This document shows, piece after piece, positions 36,202 to 45,108 of a stretch of DNA of 64,000 nt; positions within the stretch are counted from its first letter, which is position 1; each line of letters opens with the position of its first letter. The position numbers and the translations under genes were made by a program. The stretch comes from Pyxidicoccus xibeiensis (GTDB lineage: Bacteria > Myxococcota > Myxococcia > Myxococcales > Myxococcaceae). The notes under the pieces were generated by a model. The model made no database searches, was not told the DNA's origin, and saw only the letters and a program-made list of their open reading frames with translations. The stretch is from contig NZ_JAJVKV010000002.1 in assembly GCF_024198175.1 (NCBI RefSeq), forward strand, positions 1,054,001 through 1,118,000, read 5' to 3'.

Positions 36202-38369
36202 TGACGACCCGGCAGACCTGTCCCAACTGCGGGTTGCAGCATGACACCCGGGTGTACGTGAGCGGCCAGAAGGTGGCCTGCCGCTGCGGCATCCGGTTCG
36301 AGGTGCGCCGCGCGGAGTCGGCCGCGGCCGCGGGCTCACGGAACACCGTCGTGCCCGGCGGCAGCGGCGTCTACGACAAGCAGCCCCGGAACGGGTTCAC
36401 CCTGATACCGGCCTCGGCCGAGGGCTCCAACGGGGCCCACGCCGAGGAGGCTTCCGCGCCGCCCATCCAGGTCGTCAGCGGGGTGGCGCTGCCGTCCGAC
36501 GGGGCGGAGCCGGGCGCGCCCGTGGAGGCGACGGTGGTGCGCTCCTCGGTGAAGACGGGGAAGGGAAGCGAGCACTCGAACCTGGACAAGCAGGACCTGA
36601 GCACCTTCGTGGCGGGCGCGAAGGTGGACCTGCCGGGCTTCGAGCTGATGGAGATGCTGGGCCGGGGCGGCATGGGCGAGGTGTGGCTCGCGCGGCAGCA
36701 GTCGCTCGGGCGCACGGTGGCGGTGAAGCTGCTGCCGCCGCAGCTGGCGAAGGACCCGGAGTTCGTCACCCGGTTCGAGAAGGAGGCCACCGCGCTGGCC
36801 GCCCTCAACCACCCGCACATCATCCAGATCATCGACCGGGGCGTGGCGGGCGAGCACTACTACTTCGTCATGGAGTACGTGGAGGGCCGCTCGCTGCGCG
36901 AGGCGATGGCGGCGGGGCTGACGCCGGAGAAGGGGCTGAAGATCCTCCTGTCGGTGGCGCGGGCCATCGAGTGCGCGCACGACAAGGGCATCATCCACCG
37001 CGACCTGAAGCCGGAGAACATCCTGCTGGACGGGCGGGGCCACGTGAAGGTGGCGGACTTCGGGCTGGCGGGCATCAGCGGACCGGAGTCGCGGCTGCAG
37101 CTCACCGCGACGGCGGTGGCCATGGGCACGCTCAACTACATGGCCCCGGAGCAGCGGCGCGACGCCAAGAATGTCGACGGGCGCGCGGACCTCTTCTCCC
37201 TCGGCGTCATGCTGTACGAGGTGCTGACCGGGGAGCTGCCGCTGGGGCGCTTCAAGCTGCCCTCGGCGAAGGTGCCGGGGTTGGATCCCCGCGTGGATGG
37301 CGTGGTGGAGCGGCTGCTGGAGACGGAGCCGGCCGCGCGCTACGCGCGCACGGGCGAGCTGTGCACCGCGCTGGAGGCGATGATCTCCACGTCGTCAGCG
37401 CCGGGGATGTCGCTCGGCGAGGTGGACACGCGGCTGCTGCCGGCGAACGCGCGCCCGGCCAGCGGGCTGTCGCGCCAGGTGAAGCTGGGCTGGCGCAAGG
37501 TGCGCACGGGCCTGTCGGTGGTGGGCGGGCTGGCGCTGCTGGGCTTCGCGGTGCGCGCCTTCGTGGGGCCGGTGAGCCTGCACCTGGGCCAGGACGACCG
37601 CGTCGTCATCGGCACGAATGGCCTGACGGTGCGGACCGGCGCCAGGCAGTGGCCGCCGAACACGTACGGCGAGGTCTTCGCCGCGGTGAACATCGTGGAG
37701 CCGACGAAGCCCGGGGCTCCCTCGCGGTTCGAGGTGGGCTTCGACAAGGGTGAGGAGGAGATCAACGTCCACAGCGGGAAGTGGACGCTGGTGGAGGGGC
37801 AGCTCCAGGCCATCCAGGGCGGCAAGGAGACGGATGGGAACCGGCTGGTGCCGCGCGCGTACGTCGCGCACCGCTACTTCTCCATCAACGACTTCCGGGC
37901 CGAGGTGGTGATGAACGTCAAGCCGCTCGGGAAGGAGTACCCCTCCGAGCCGGACGCGCAGCACTACGGGGAGCTGGCCTTCCGCATCAAAGACCTCCAG
38001 GTGTCCGCCTTCGCCATTCCGGAGGCGGGGATGCGGCTGTCCTGGCGCTACTTCACCGAGGACGGCCAGGAGGTGGTGGGCAACAGCGCGCAGGACACGG
38101 ACGACCTCGTCGAGGACGAGATGCCGCTGCCGGCGCATGGCCCCTACCTGGTGCGCCTGCAGATGCAGCGCGCGAAGAACGGCGGCGTGCTGGTGGAGGC
38201 CTTCCTCAACAACCAGCGCTTCGCGCGCAAGCTGCTGCCCGGGCTGGAGAACCGCGTGGGCAAGGTGGCGCTCGGCTGCCGGAACCTGGCCTGCACGTTC
38301 GACGACCTCAAGGTCCGCGGCACGCTGGAGGCCCGCCCGCAGCGCAGGGTCGCCGGGGGCGTGGAGTAG
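36198..38369 (+). CDS. membrane Ser/Thr protein kinase with zinc-ribbon N-terminus
   Basis: A 723-residue Hanks-type kinase. An N-terminal zinc ribbon (Cys8, Cys11, Cys28, Cys30) precedes a ~100-residue disordered region. The kinase domain spans ~147-410: 'LGRGGMGEVW', Lys177, 'HRDLKPEN' (Asp269) and 'ADFGLAG', all intact. A membrane helix ('GLSVVGGLALLGFAVRAFV', ~450) leads to a ~260-residue extracytoplasmic domain of beta strands resembling a laminin-G/concanavalin fold ('KWTLVEGQLQAIQGGKET', 'YLVRLQMQRAKNGGVLVEAF'). The extracellular part suggests a ligand-sensing kinase; its gene overlaps that of the FHA-GAF cyclase. Confidence 0.88.
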   Translation: MMTTRQTCPNCGLQHDTRVYVSGQKVACRCGIRFEVRRAESAAAAGSRNTVVPGGSGVYDKQPRNGFTLIPASAEGSNGAHAEEASAPPIQVVSGVALPSDGAEPGAPVEATVVRSSVKTGKGSEHSNLDKQDLSTFVAGAKVDLPGFELMEMLGRGGMGEVWLARQQSLGRTVAVKLLPPQLAKDPEFVTRFEKEATALAALNHPHIIQIIDRGVAGEHYYFVMEYVEGRSLREAMAAGLTPEKGLKILLSVARAIECAHDKGIIHRDLKPENILLDGRGHVKVADFGLAGISGPESRLQLTATAVAMGTLNYMAPEQRRDAKNVDGRADLFSLGVMLYEVLTGELPLGRFKLPSAKVPGLDPRVDGVVERLLETEPAARYARTGELCTALEAMISTSSAPGMSLGEVDTRLLPANARPASGLSRQVKLGWRKVRTGLSVVGGLALLGFAVRAFVGPVSLHLGQDDRVVIGTNGLTVRTGARQWPPNTYGEVFAAVNIVEPTKPGAPSRFEVGFDKGEEEINVHSGKWTLVEGQLQAIQGGKETDGNRLVPRAYVAHRYFSINDFRAEVVMNVKPLGKEYPSEPDAQHYGELAFRIKDLQVSAFAIPEAGMRLSWRYFTEDGQEVVGNSAQDTDDLVEDEMPLPAHGPYLVRLQMQRAKNGGVLVEAFLNNQRFARKLLPGLENRVGKVALGCRNLACTFDDLKVRGTLEARPQRRVAGGVE

Positions 38370-38408
38370 GGCCCGCCGTCTCGAAGTCAGCTCCTGAGGT
38401 GAGAGGCG

Positions 38409-39161
38409 ATGGCGACTCGCGGCGCGTTCGTTGCGTATGACCTGAGGACCCTGGACGTGGACTCGGCCCAGGCGTTCTACACGGGCCTGTTGGGCTGGAC
38501 GGTCCACGGTCCGGCGGACTCGCGGGAGCTTCGCGCGGGCGAGCAGCGCGTGGGGGCACTCGTGGCGCTGCCCGAGCGGGCGCGTTCCATGGGGGCTCCG
38601 GCCCACTGGCTGGGCCAGGTCGGTGTCGAGGATGTCGAGGCGTCCGCGGCCCGCCTCGTGGCGCTCGGGGGCCAGCAGCTCGGCCCGGTGCAGCAGCCCG
38701 CGCCCGGGCAGCTCGTCGCCATCCTCAAGGACCCGCAGGGCGCGGTCCTCGCGCTGAGCAGCGGACGGGCTGGTGCGAGGCTCGGAGCCGTGGCGTGGCA
38801 CGAGCTGAACACGACCGACCGTGAGCAGGCGTGGTCCTGCTACTCGGAGCTGTTCGGCTGGCGCTCGACGGGGACGATGGAGCTGGGGCCCACGATTGGG
38901 GCGTACCAGCGCTTCACCTGGGACGGGGCCGGGCAGGACGTGGGCGGCCTGGTCAACACGGCACGGCTCCCGGGCGTCCATACCCACTGGCTCTTCTACC
39001 TGACGGTGGAGGACATCGAGGCCGCGGTCGTCCGGGTGCGCTCCCTCGGAGGCCGGGCGCTGAACGGACCGATGCAGGTCCCCGGTGGTGATCGCGTTGC
39101 GCAGTGCGAGGACCCGCAGGGCGCGGCGTTTGCCCTGCGTGAGGCGGCCCAAAGCGCGTGA
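38409..39161 (+). CDS. VOC-family (glyoxalase-like) protein, two domains
   Basis: A 250-residue cytoplasmic protein of two vicinal-oxygen-chelate domains (~5-120 and ~128-245). Each has the 'Fyt.LfGW' start ('AQAFYTGLLGWTVHG', 'WSCYSELFGWRSTG') and the 'EDPQG..FAL' end ('LKDPQGAVLALSSG', 'CEDPQGAAFALRE'). Such proteins include a group of uncharacterised enzymes and resistance factors; metal ligands are not conserved well enough to predict the reaction. GAGAGG lies before the ATG. Confidence 0.88.
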   Translation: MATRGAFVAYDLRTLDVDSAQAFYTGLLGWTVHGPADSRELRAGEQRVGALVALPERARSMGAPAHWLGQVGVEDVEASAARLVALGGQQLGPVQQPAPGQLVAILKDPQGAVLALSSGRAGARLGAVAWHELNTTDREQAWSCYSELFGWRSTGTMELGPTIGAYQRFTWDGAGQDVGGLVNTARLPGVHTHWLFYLTVEDIEAAVVRVRSLGGRALNGPMQVPGGDRVAQCEDPQGAAFALREAAQSA

Positions 39162-39357
39162 GCCCGGCGGCCGTCCGTCGGCGTGCGGGGCGTTGCCCCG
39201 GCCGTCCTGCGTGAGGCCGTCCGAAGTCCCTGAGCTGTCGGTTGCTGGACACGGCCGTGCCCCGGGATGCGGCCTTGCGCGTCCCGGGGTGCGTCCCCAC
39301 CTTGTCGCGGTCGTGGCCTGTCACGTCCGGGCCGCGCCGAGCCTCGCGGGGGACGGC

Positions 39358-40287
39358 ATGGAAGCGTGGCGCATCCTGCTGGCACCGCTGTACGCGTCGT
39401 GCCTGTCGGCGCTGGTGGTGATGGCGTTCGCCTTCGGACGGAAGGACCCGTCCGCGCCGTCGTGGCGCCTGCCGCTGGTGTGGTTCTCGGTGCTGGCGGT
39501 GGGCTCGTTCTGCGTGGCGCTGCAGTTTCCCGGGCGGCTCGGGCTGGGGTTGCCCACGGAGGCGGCGGCCAAGGCCGCGGGCGCGGCGCTGCTGGTGGTG
39601 GCGGCGGGGCTGGCGCTGCGGGGCTCTCGCACGCGCCTGCGCGCGGACCTGCTGCGGGCCTCGGCGCCCCGCTCCCTGGACGAGGCCGTGGCGGCGCTCC
39701 GTGAAGGCCGTGCTCCGGGCTGGGGCGTGTACCGGGGGAGCCTGGACGCGGAGGAGTCGCTCACGTCCCCGGGCGGTGTGCCCTGCGCCTTCTTCGAGGC
39801 GGAGGTCCGCGAGGTGGCGGAGGACGGGCGCAAGGGCGCGCTGCTGTCGAGCGAGCGCGCCTATGCCCCCGCGCTGGTGCTCCGAGGGGAGCGGGTGAGG
39901 GCGTCGGTGCGCTTCTCGCCGTCCTCGCTGATGGCCCCGGTGGAGGTGCGACGGTGCCGGGCGCTGCCGGGGACGGTGCCTGCGTCCTGGTACGAGGACG
40001 CGCCCGCGACGGCGGCCGGTGCGGTCCCCGCGAGCGAACCCGAGGCCCTGTCCTGGGAGCGCGTCGGCGTCCCGGGAGAGACGTGCCTCGTGGTGGGCGA
40101 GCTCCGGCGGGGCGCCCATGAGGGCTCCTACGTGCTGTGCGGACGCGGTGGAGGGCCGGCGTTGATGGTGCTCGGCCCCGAGGCTCCGGTGACGGGCGGC
40201 ACGCTCGCGCGCCGGGCGTGGAGGCACTTCGCGGCCGCGGGTGCGCTGTCCATGGCCGCCGCCCTCGTCCTGGCGCGCGCGCTGTAG
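39358..40287 (+). CDS. membrane protein with GIDE-like soluble domain
   Basis: A 309-residue protein. Three hydrophobic segments occupy the first ~85 residues ('LAPLYASCLSALVVMAFAF', 'LVWFSVLAVGSFCVALQF', 'AGAALLVVAAGLALRG') and one lies at the C-terminus ('HFAAAGALSMAAALVLARAL'). Between them is a beta-rich domain ('GVPCAFFEAEVREVAED', 'GERVRASVRFSPSSL', 'GETCLVVGELRRG') like the GIDE/E3-like domain found in prokaryotic membrane proteins of unknown role. In front of it 196 bases hold no recognised gene. The call is tentative. Confidence 0.6.
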   Translation: MEAWRILLAPLYASCLSALVVMAFAFGRKDPSAPSWRLPLVWFSVLAVGSFCVALQFPGRLGLGLPTEAAAKAAGAALLVVAAGLALRGSRTRLRADLLRASAPRSLDEAVAALREGRAPGWGVYRGSLDAEESLTSPGGVPCAFFEAEVREVAEDGRKGALLSSERAYAPALVLRGERVRASVRFSPSSLMAPVEVRRCRALPGTVPASWYEDAPATAAGAVPASEPEALSWERVGVPGETCLVVGELRRGAHEGSYVLCGRGGGPALMVLGPEAPVTGGTLARRAWRHFAAAGALSMAAALVLARAL

Positions 40288-40293
40288 CGCCGC

Positions 40294-41505
40294 TCACCTG
40301 CCCGCGTCGTAGATGGCGTCACGGAGCTGGGTGGCGAACGGGCCCCACATGCCCTCGAACGTGGTGTTGGTGAGCGCCACCACCGTCAGGCGCTGCTTCG
40401 GGTCGACGAACCAGTGGTGGCCGTAGGCGCCCATCCACTGCCACGTACCGGCGGACTGCGGACTCCGGGCCTGCACGGGGTCCACGAGGAGCCCCGAGGC
40501 GAGGCCGAAGCCCCAGCCTGGCCCCAGCGTCTGGGCCTCCGGGCCCACCTGGACGGTGCTCAACTGCTCGACGGTGGAGGGCTTCAGGACCGGCGCGCCG
40601 CCGGTGCGCAGCGACTCCAGGAACTTCAGGTAGTCACCCGCCGAGCCCACCATGCCCGCGCCAGCAGAAGGGAAGGAGCGGGCGTCGAAGACCCGCTTGG
40701 GCTCGAAGGTGACGCCATTGGGGCCCCAGGGCACGAAGTGCGAGTCACCCATGCGCACCGGCTCCGGCTTGCCATCCGCGTACGGCGTCGTGAGCCGCGC
40801 GGCGTCCCTCACATTGAAGCCCGTGCCCGCCATGCCGAGAGGACGGGTGACGAGCCGCTCCACGACCTTCGGGAGCGGCGCCCCACCGGCACGGGCGACG
40901 ACCTCTCCCAGGACGTCGGTGGCCACCGAGTAGCCCCAGCCCTTCCCGGGCGCGTACGACAGCGGCACGGAGGTGATGCGGCGGAGGTTCTCCTTCATGG
41001 AGAGCCCGGTCTGGTCGAGGCCGCTGGAGATGCGAGCCTTGTGGTACGGGCCGTCGGGCGGCTCCATGAGGTCGTAGGAGAGGCCCGCGGTGTGCGTCAG
41101 CAGGTGTCGCACGGTGATGACGGGCTCGCTGCCATCCGCGAGCCTGGGGCGGAAGGTCGGAATCCACTTCGTGACGGGGTCCTCGAGCCCCAGCTTCTGC
41201 TGCTCGATGAGCGCCAGGGCGGCGACGGAGACGACGCTCTTGGACAGGGAGGCGAGGCGGAACAGCGCGTCCTCCCGCATGGGACGCCCCGCCTCGCGAT
41301 CCGCGGCTCCGGCGGCGCGCCGGTAGACGACCTTGCCGTCCCTGGCGATGAGGACGACGGTTCCGACGATGCGCTTCTCCGCGAGGGCGCGGTCGATGAC
41401 CCCGTCCACGCGTGCCTGGAGGGCACGTTCCTCGGCGGGTTCCGGGGTGGCGGGGGCGAGTCCGACGGTGACGGCCACCATGAGGGCGGCAATGGCGGAA
41501 TGCAT
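40294..41505 (-). CDS. secreted beta-lactamase-family serine hydrolase
   Basis: A 403-residue exported hydrolase of the class C beta-lactamase/penicillin-binding-protein-like esterase group. AAGGAG precedes the ATG. A signal peptide (1-21) ends near 'VGLAPATPEP'. The active-site Ser-x-x-Lys is S86LSK89, the second motif region is 'GWGYSVATDVLG' (Tyr-Ser-Val rather than Tyr-x-Asn), and 'MGAYGHHWFVDP' supplies the third box. Long insertions ('DLMEPPDGPYHKARISS') match esterase-type members better than true beta-lactamases. It diverges from the LysR gene at 41634 and is probably its target. Confidence 0.88.
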   Translation of the reverse strand: MHSAIAALMVAVTVGLAPATPEPAEERALQARVDGVIDRALAEKRIVGTVVLIARDGKVVYRRAAGAADREAGRPMREDALFRLASLSKSVVSVAALALIEQQKLGLEDPVTKWIPTFRPRLADGSEPVITVRHLLTHTAGLSYDLMEPPDGPYHKARISSGLDQTGLSMKENLRRITSVPLSYAPGKGWGYSVATDVLGEVVARAGGAPLPKVVERLVTRPLGMAGTGFNVRDAARLTTPYADGKPEPVRMGDSHFVPWGPNGVTFEPKRVFDARSFPSAGAGMVGSAGDYLKFLESLRTGGAPVLKPSTVEQLSTVQVGPEAQTLGPGWGFGLASGLLVDPVQARSPQSAGTWQWMGAYGHHWFVDPKQRLTVVALTNTTFEGMWGPFATQLRDAIYDAGR

Positions 41506-41579
41506 GGTTCGCTGCTCCTTTTTCGTATAGCGACCGGCAGGATCTACGAGCCAGCGTCCTCGGTGGCAGCTCACGGTTT

Positions 41580-41605
41580 CGTATGGGCCCCATACGAATT
41601 CGTAT
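41580..41605. promoter_or_regulatory. LysR operator candidate, overlapping palindromes
   Basis: CGTATGGGCCCCATACG (41580-41596) is a perfect inverted repeat around one base, and ATACGAATTCGTAT (41592-41605) is a perfect 14-base palindrome overlapping it. A further CGTATAG occurs at 41524-41530. The cluster fills the 128-base gap between the divergent hydrolase and LysR genes, where a LysR-type regulator would bind both promoters. Confidence 0.7.
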
Positions 41606-41633
41606 AGGTTTCCGCTGAAGAGGTCGCACGACG

Positions 41634-42530
41634 GTGGATTGGGATGACTTGAGGATTGCGCTCGCGGTGGCCCGGCAGGGCTCGCTGAGCGCGGCCGCGC
41701 GGGCGCTGGGGACGACGCAGCCGACCGTCAGCCGTCGGCTCGATGCCTTCGAGCAGCGCATCGGCGTCAAGCTGTTCGAGCGCGGACCGAACGGACTGAC
41801 TCCGACGCCGCTGTGCGCGGCGCTGCTCGAGGGACTCGAGCGCATGGATGAAGGGGCCCTGGCCGTCGAGCGGCGGATTGCAGCGCGCGACACCGGCCTC
41901 CAGGGGCACCTCACGGTGACCAGCCTGGAGTGGCTCGGGGACTCCGTCGTGGCGCCGATCCTCACGAAGTTCGGCGTGCGGCACCCGCTGGTGACGCTCG
42001 AGCTCGTCAACGACGAGCGCCGCTACAGCCTGTCTCGCCGCGAAGCGGACGTGGCCTTCCGCCCCGGGTCGTTCGAGCAGGAGGACCTCATCGAGCGCAA
42101 GGTCGCCGACATCGCGTATGGCCTCTACGCCTCAGCCGGGTATCTGGACCGGTACGGGCTTCCCGACTTCACGGCGGGCTGTCCCGGGCACACGGCCGTC
42201 ACGTTGCGAGAAGGCCGCACGCCCGCCCGGTCACCGTTGAGCCAGTGGCTGAAGAGCATCGCGCCCCGGACGCGCGTGGCGCTGCGAACGAACACCATCC
42301 ACGCGCTGCTCTCGGCCGTCGACACGGACGAGGTGCTCGCTGTGCTGCCACGCGTGCTCGCGGACCGTCGGCTGGCGCTGCGTCGCCTCGAGACGCCGCT
42401 CCCGGAGCCCGTGCTGCCGCTCCGGTTGGGCGTCCACGCCGACTTGAGGGAGACGCCGCGCGTCCGCGAGTTCATCGACTTCGCGGTGAGCGAGCTGGCG
42501 AAGCGCGCCCCCGAGCTGAACCCGGTCTGA
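41634..42530 (+). CDS. LysR-family transcriptional regulator
   Basis: A 298-residue regulator starting at GTG. The N-terminal winged helix is clear ('LRIALAVARQGSLSAAARAL' and 'TTQPTVSRRLDAFEQRIG'). The remaining ~210 residues are the effector-binding domain ('LVTLELVNDERRYSLSRREA', 'DVAFRPGSFEQEDLIERKV'). It is divergent from the beta-lactamase-family hydrolase, the usual arrangement for a local activator and its target. The inducer is unknown. Confidence 0.93.
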   Translation: MDWDDLRIALAVARQGSLSAAARALGTTQPTVSRRLDAFEQRIGVKLFERGPNGLTPTPLCAALLEGLERMDEGALAVERRIAARDTGLQGHLTVTSLEWLGDSVVAPILTKFGVRHPLVTLELVNDERRYSLSRREADVAFRPGSFEQEDLIERKVADIAYGLYASAGYLDRYGLPDFTAGCPGHTAVTLREGRTPARSPLSQWLKSIAPRTRVALRTNTIHALLSAVDTDEVLAVLPRVLADRRLALRRLETPLPEPVLPLRLGVHADLRETPRVREFIDFAVSELAKRAPELNPV

Positions 42531-42539
42531 GGCGACAGA

Positions 42540-42563
42540 AGCCCGGGCACGGCGGCCCGGGCT
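42540..42563. terminator. bidirectional hairpin between convergent genes
   Basis: A perfect 9-bp stem (AGCCCGGGC / GCCCGGGCT) with a 6-base loop sits 10 bases after the LysR stop and 14 bases before the end of the convergent 790-residue protein gene. Confidence 0.75.
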
Positions 42564-42576
42564 CCCGCGCAGCGCC

Positions 42577-44949
42577 TCAGCCGCCCGTGCCCTTCGCGGT
42601 GGAGAACACGAGCTGCTCCCCGCGGTCGGCCATCGTCACGGTGAACGTGCGTTCCACGGTGGCCAGGCCCATCGGGGTGGCCTTCGCCAGCTCCGCCAGC
42701 AGCGAGCCCGCGGCGCGCAGGTGGAAGCCCGTGTTCCACATGCCCTCCAGCTCGCTGAACACGGTGCGCAGCTCGTCCGGGGCCTTGCGCTCGTCGATGG
42801 CCCGGCGCAGGCGCACCATGCCGCTCACGAAGGCCTGGCACTTGCCCAGCGTGCCCCGGTTCTTGTCCGTCACCTCGGCGAAGGAGAAGTTGCCGCCCGG
42901 CGGCCGCCACGTGCTCTCGATGGCGAGCAGGTCCTTGCCCAGCTCCTTCACCGTCGGGTCGCGCTTGAAGTACCACTCGGCGATCTCCGCCGCCCGGGTG
43001 GGCGACAGGTCCGTCGTCAGCATGCTGCCCTTGTCCTGCACCTCGCGGAGGTACGCCTCCCAGATGGGGGCGTAGATGGCGCGGCGGAACTCGGCCGAGG
43101 CGCGCGGCGTCTGCTCACCCCACGGCATGGCGCGCGCCAGGGCCCGCGAGAACAGCGCCAGGTCCAGGCCCTGGAGCTTCGGCACCATGGCCCGGAACGT
43201 GTCGTCCGCCAGCTTCAGCTCGAGCCGCGTTTCAATCGGCTCCTTGCCCAGGTCCGCCTGGAGCGTGCTCATGACGGACGCCGCATCGGCCGCATCCAGC
43301 ACGCCCCAGACGACGGCGTCATCCACGGCGGCCTGCAGCTCCTTGCGGTTCATCTTCTTCTGCCGGCCCCACAGCATGAGGTGCAGGCCGTAGCGGAAGT
43401 CCGAGGCGACCGGGGCAGGGGAGAACGTCTCCATGTCCGCCTTGAGGTCCACCACCCACTGGCCGCGGTTGCCCAGCAGCTTGTCCTCGTAGCCGCGCTG
43501 GCCGAGGAAGGCCATGCGCCGTGCGCCCTGCGCATTCTCCTGCGTCACCCACGTCTGCTTCTTCGTGCCCGCCACCTTCAGCACCTCGAACGAGCCCAGC
43601 CCCAGGGAGAAGCCATACGCCTGCTGCCGCGTGAGCGTGGTGCTGTGCAGGTAGTTGTTCAGCTCGTAGGACTTCTGGTTGGCGGGCAGCTCGCGCATCC
43701 ACTTGAGCAGCTCCACCAGGTTGCCCTTGATGAGCGAGCCGTGGAAGTGCATCGCCTTGGCGTCGTCCACCACCACCTCCAGCAGCGTGGAGGACTCGGC
43801 CAGGCGCAGGTACTCGTACTTGAAGCCGGCGGCGATCTGCGTCTTCGCCACCGCGTCAATCTTGCCCTCGACCTTCTTCTTGAAGTCGTCCCACGCCGCC
43901 TTCAGGTTGGCCAGGTCCGCCAGCTTCGCGTCCAGGCCGATGCGGTCCAGGGCCTCGGCCAGCAGCGTCTTCTGCCAGTCCTCCAGCTTCGACTTGCTGG
44001 CCTTGTCCACCAGCGCGTCCATGACCTGCAGCGAGGTGGCGTCCGCCGGCGTCCCCAGCTTGCCGGCCAGCTGCTCACGAAGCTTCGCCCCCACGAGCGC
44101 GTCCAGCACGTTGCCCAGCTGCGCCTTCACCGCGCCCACGTCCAGCAGCTCCACGGAGACGCTGAGGCCCGCGCCCAGGGTGGCCTCGCGCGACTTCGCC
44201 TTGCGCACGGCAATCTGGATGCGCCCGGGCTTCGGCCGGGAGTAGGTGAGCTGGTAGTCGTCCGTCAGCGACACCTTCGCGGACACGGCCGCCTTGAGGC
44301 TCGTCTTCAGCCCCAGCAGCTCACCGCCGCGGACGAAGGCCAGGCTGCCCAGGTTGGCGGTGAGGAGGTCCGCCCAGTTCAGCTCCAGCCGCGTGTGGAG
44401 GTTGCCGCGCGCCTGCCACGCCAGCGCGTCGCCGGTGGCCAGCTTCGCGATGTCCGTGGCCTGCATGAGGCGCAGGTCGGCCAGGTCCATCCGCGCGGCC
44501 TCGCGCATGTTCCGGGCCAGCGGGTGGACGCGGTAGTCGCTGAGGGTGACGGCCAGCTCGCCGCCCACGTCCGCCGCCAGGAAGGACAGGTTGACGCCCG
44601 CCGCGGACTTCACGCGCGCCGTCACCTGGTAGCGCATCCACCCGTGGTCTCCGCCCAGCAGCAGCTGGGGCCGGGGCGCGTCCTGCGCGGGCTCCGCCGC
44701 CGCCTCGCCCACCACGCGGTTCTCGTCCACGTCGCCGGGCGAGTTGAAGTTGCGGATGGAGGCCTCGCCGCCTGCCTCGAAGGAGAGCGTGAAGTCGGTC
44801 AGGTTCAGCTTGGGCGGGAGGATGTTGTCGCTCGCGAAGGTGCCCTGCGCGAGGGAGACCTTGATGTCCTGGTCGAGCAGCTTCACGTCGGGAATCTTCC
44901 CGGCGACCTCGTCCGGCAGCTTCGCCAGCACCTTGTTGACCACCTTCAT
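42577..44949 (-). CDS. large hypothetical protein, 790 residues
   Basis: An unrecognised protein of 790 residues with no signal peptide or membrane segment. CAGGGGGAC precedes the ATG. The first ~200 residues mix strands and helices ('LTDFTLSFEAGGEASIRNF', 'VGGELAVTLSDYRVHPLARN'); the middle is helical ('LADLANLKAAWDDFKKKVEG', 'LVELLKWMRELPANQKSYEL'); the last third resembles no domain I know ('LDLALFSRALARAMPWGEQT', 'RAAEIAEWYFKRDPT'). There are almost no Cys. Composition and codon use match the neighbours, so it is probably an old resident. Possible contexts are a cargo or scaffold protein; nothing decides it. Confidence 0.6.
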   Translation of the reverse strand: MKVVNKVLAKLPDEVAGKIPDVKLLDQDIKVSLAQGTFASDNILPPKLNLTDFTLSFEAGGEASIRNFNSPGDVDENRVVGEAAAEPAQDAPRPQLLLGGDHGWMRYQVTARVKSAAGVNLSFLAADVGGELAVTLSDYRVHPLARNMREAARMDLADLRLMQATDIAKLATGDALAWQARGNLHTRLELNWADLLTANLGSLAFVRGGELLGLKTSLKAAVSAKVSLTDDYQLTYSRPKPGRIQIAVRKAKSREATLGAGLSVSVELLDVGAVKAQLGNVLDALVGAKLREQLAGKLGTPADATSLQVMDALVDKASKSKLEDWQKTLLAEALDRIGLDAKLADLANLKAAWDDFKKKVEGKIDAVAKTQIAAGFKYEYLRLAESSTLLEVVVDDAKAMHFHGSLIKGNLVELLKWMRELPANQKSYELNNYLHSTTLTRQQAYGFSLGLGSFEVLKVAGTKKQTWVTQENAQGARRMAFLGQRGYEDKLLGNRGQWVVDLKADMETFSPAPVASDFRYGLHLMLWGRQKKMNRKELQAAVDDAVVWGVLDAADAASVMSTLQADLGKEPIETRLELKLADDTFRAMVPKLQGLDLALFSRALARAMPWGEQTPRASAEFRRAIYAPIWEAYLREVQDKGSMLTTDLSPTRAAEIAEWYFKRDPTVKELGKDLLAIESTWRPPGGNFSFAEVTDKNRGTLGKCQAFVSGMVRLRRAIDERKAPDELRTVFSELEGMWNTGFHLRAAGSLLAELAKATPMGLATVERTFTVTMADRGEQLVFSTAKGTGG

Positions 44950-45108
44950 GCGCGTCCCCCTGGGGTATGGCCCCGCCGCCCTGCGGCATGGAGCCCTCTG
45001 GTCGTACGCCGACCGAACGCAAGGAACAAGCGACGGAGCGGAAAAGACCGACAGTCGCCGGATGGCCTGCCCCGGGGGACGGGGTCCGAAGACCCCTCGC
45101 GCGGCGCG

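Noticed and set aside
33313-36339. 1008-codon minus-strand frame opposite the lipoprotein and FHA-GAF cyclase
   Set aside because: Antisense to genes with complete catalytic motifs; composition is His/Arg/Leu-rich shadow sequence.
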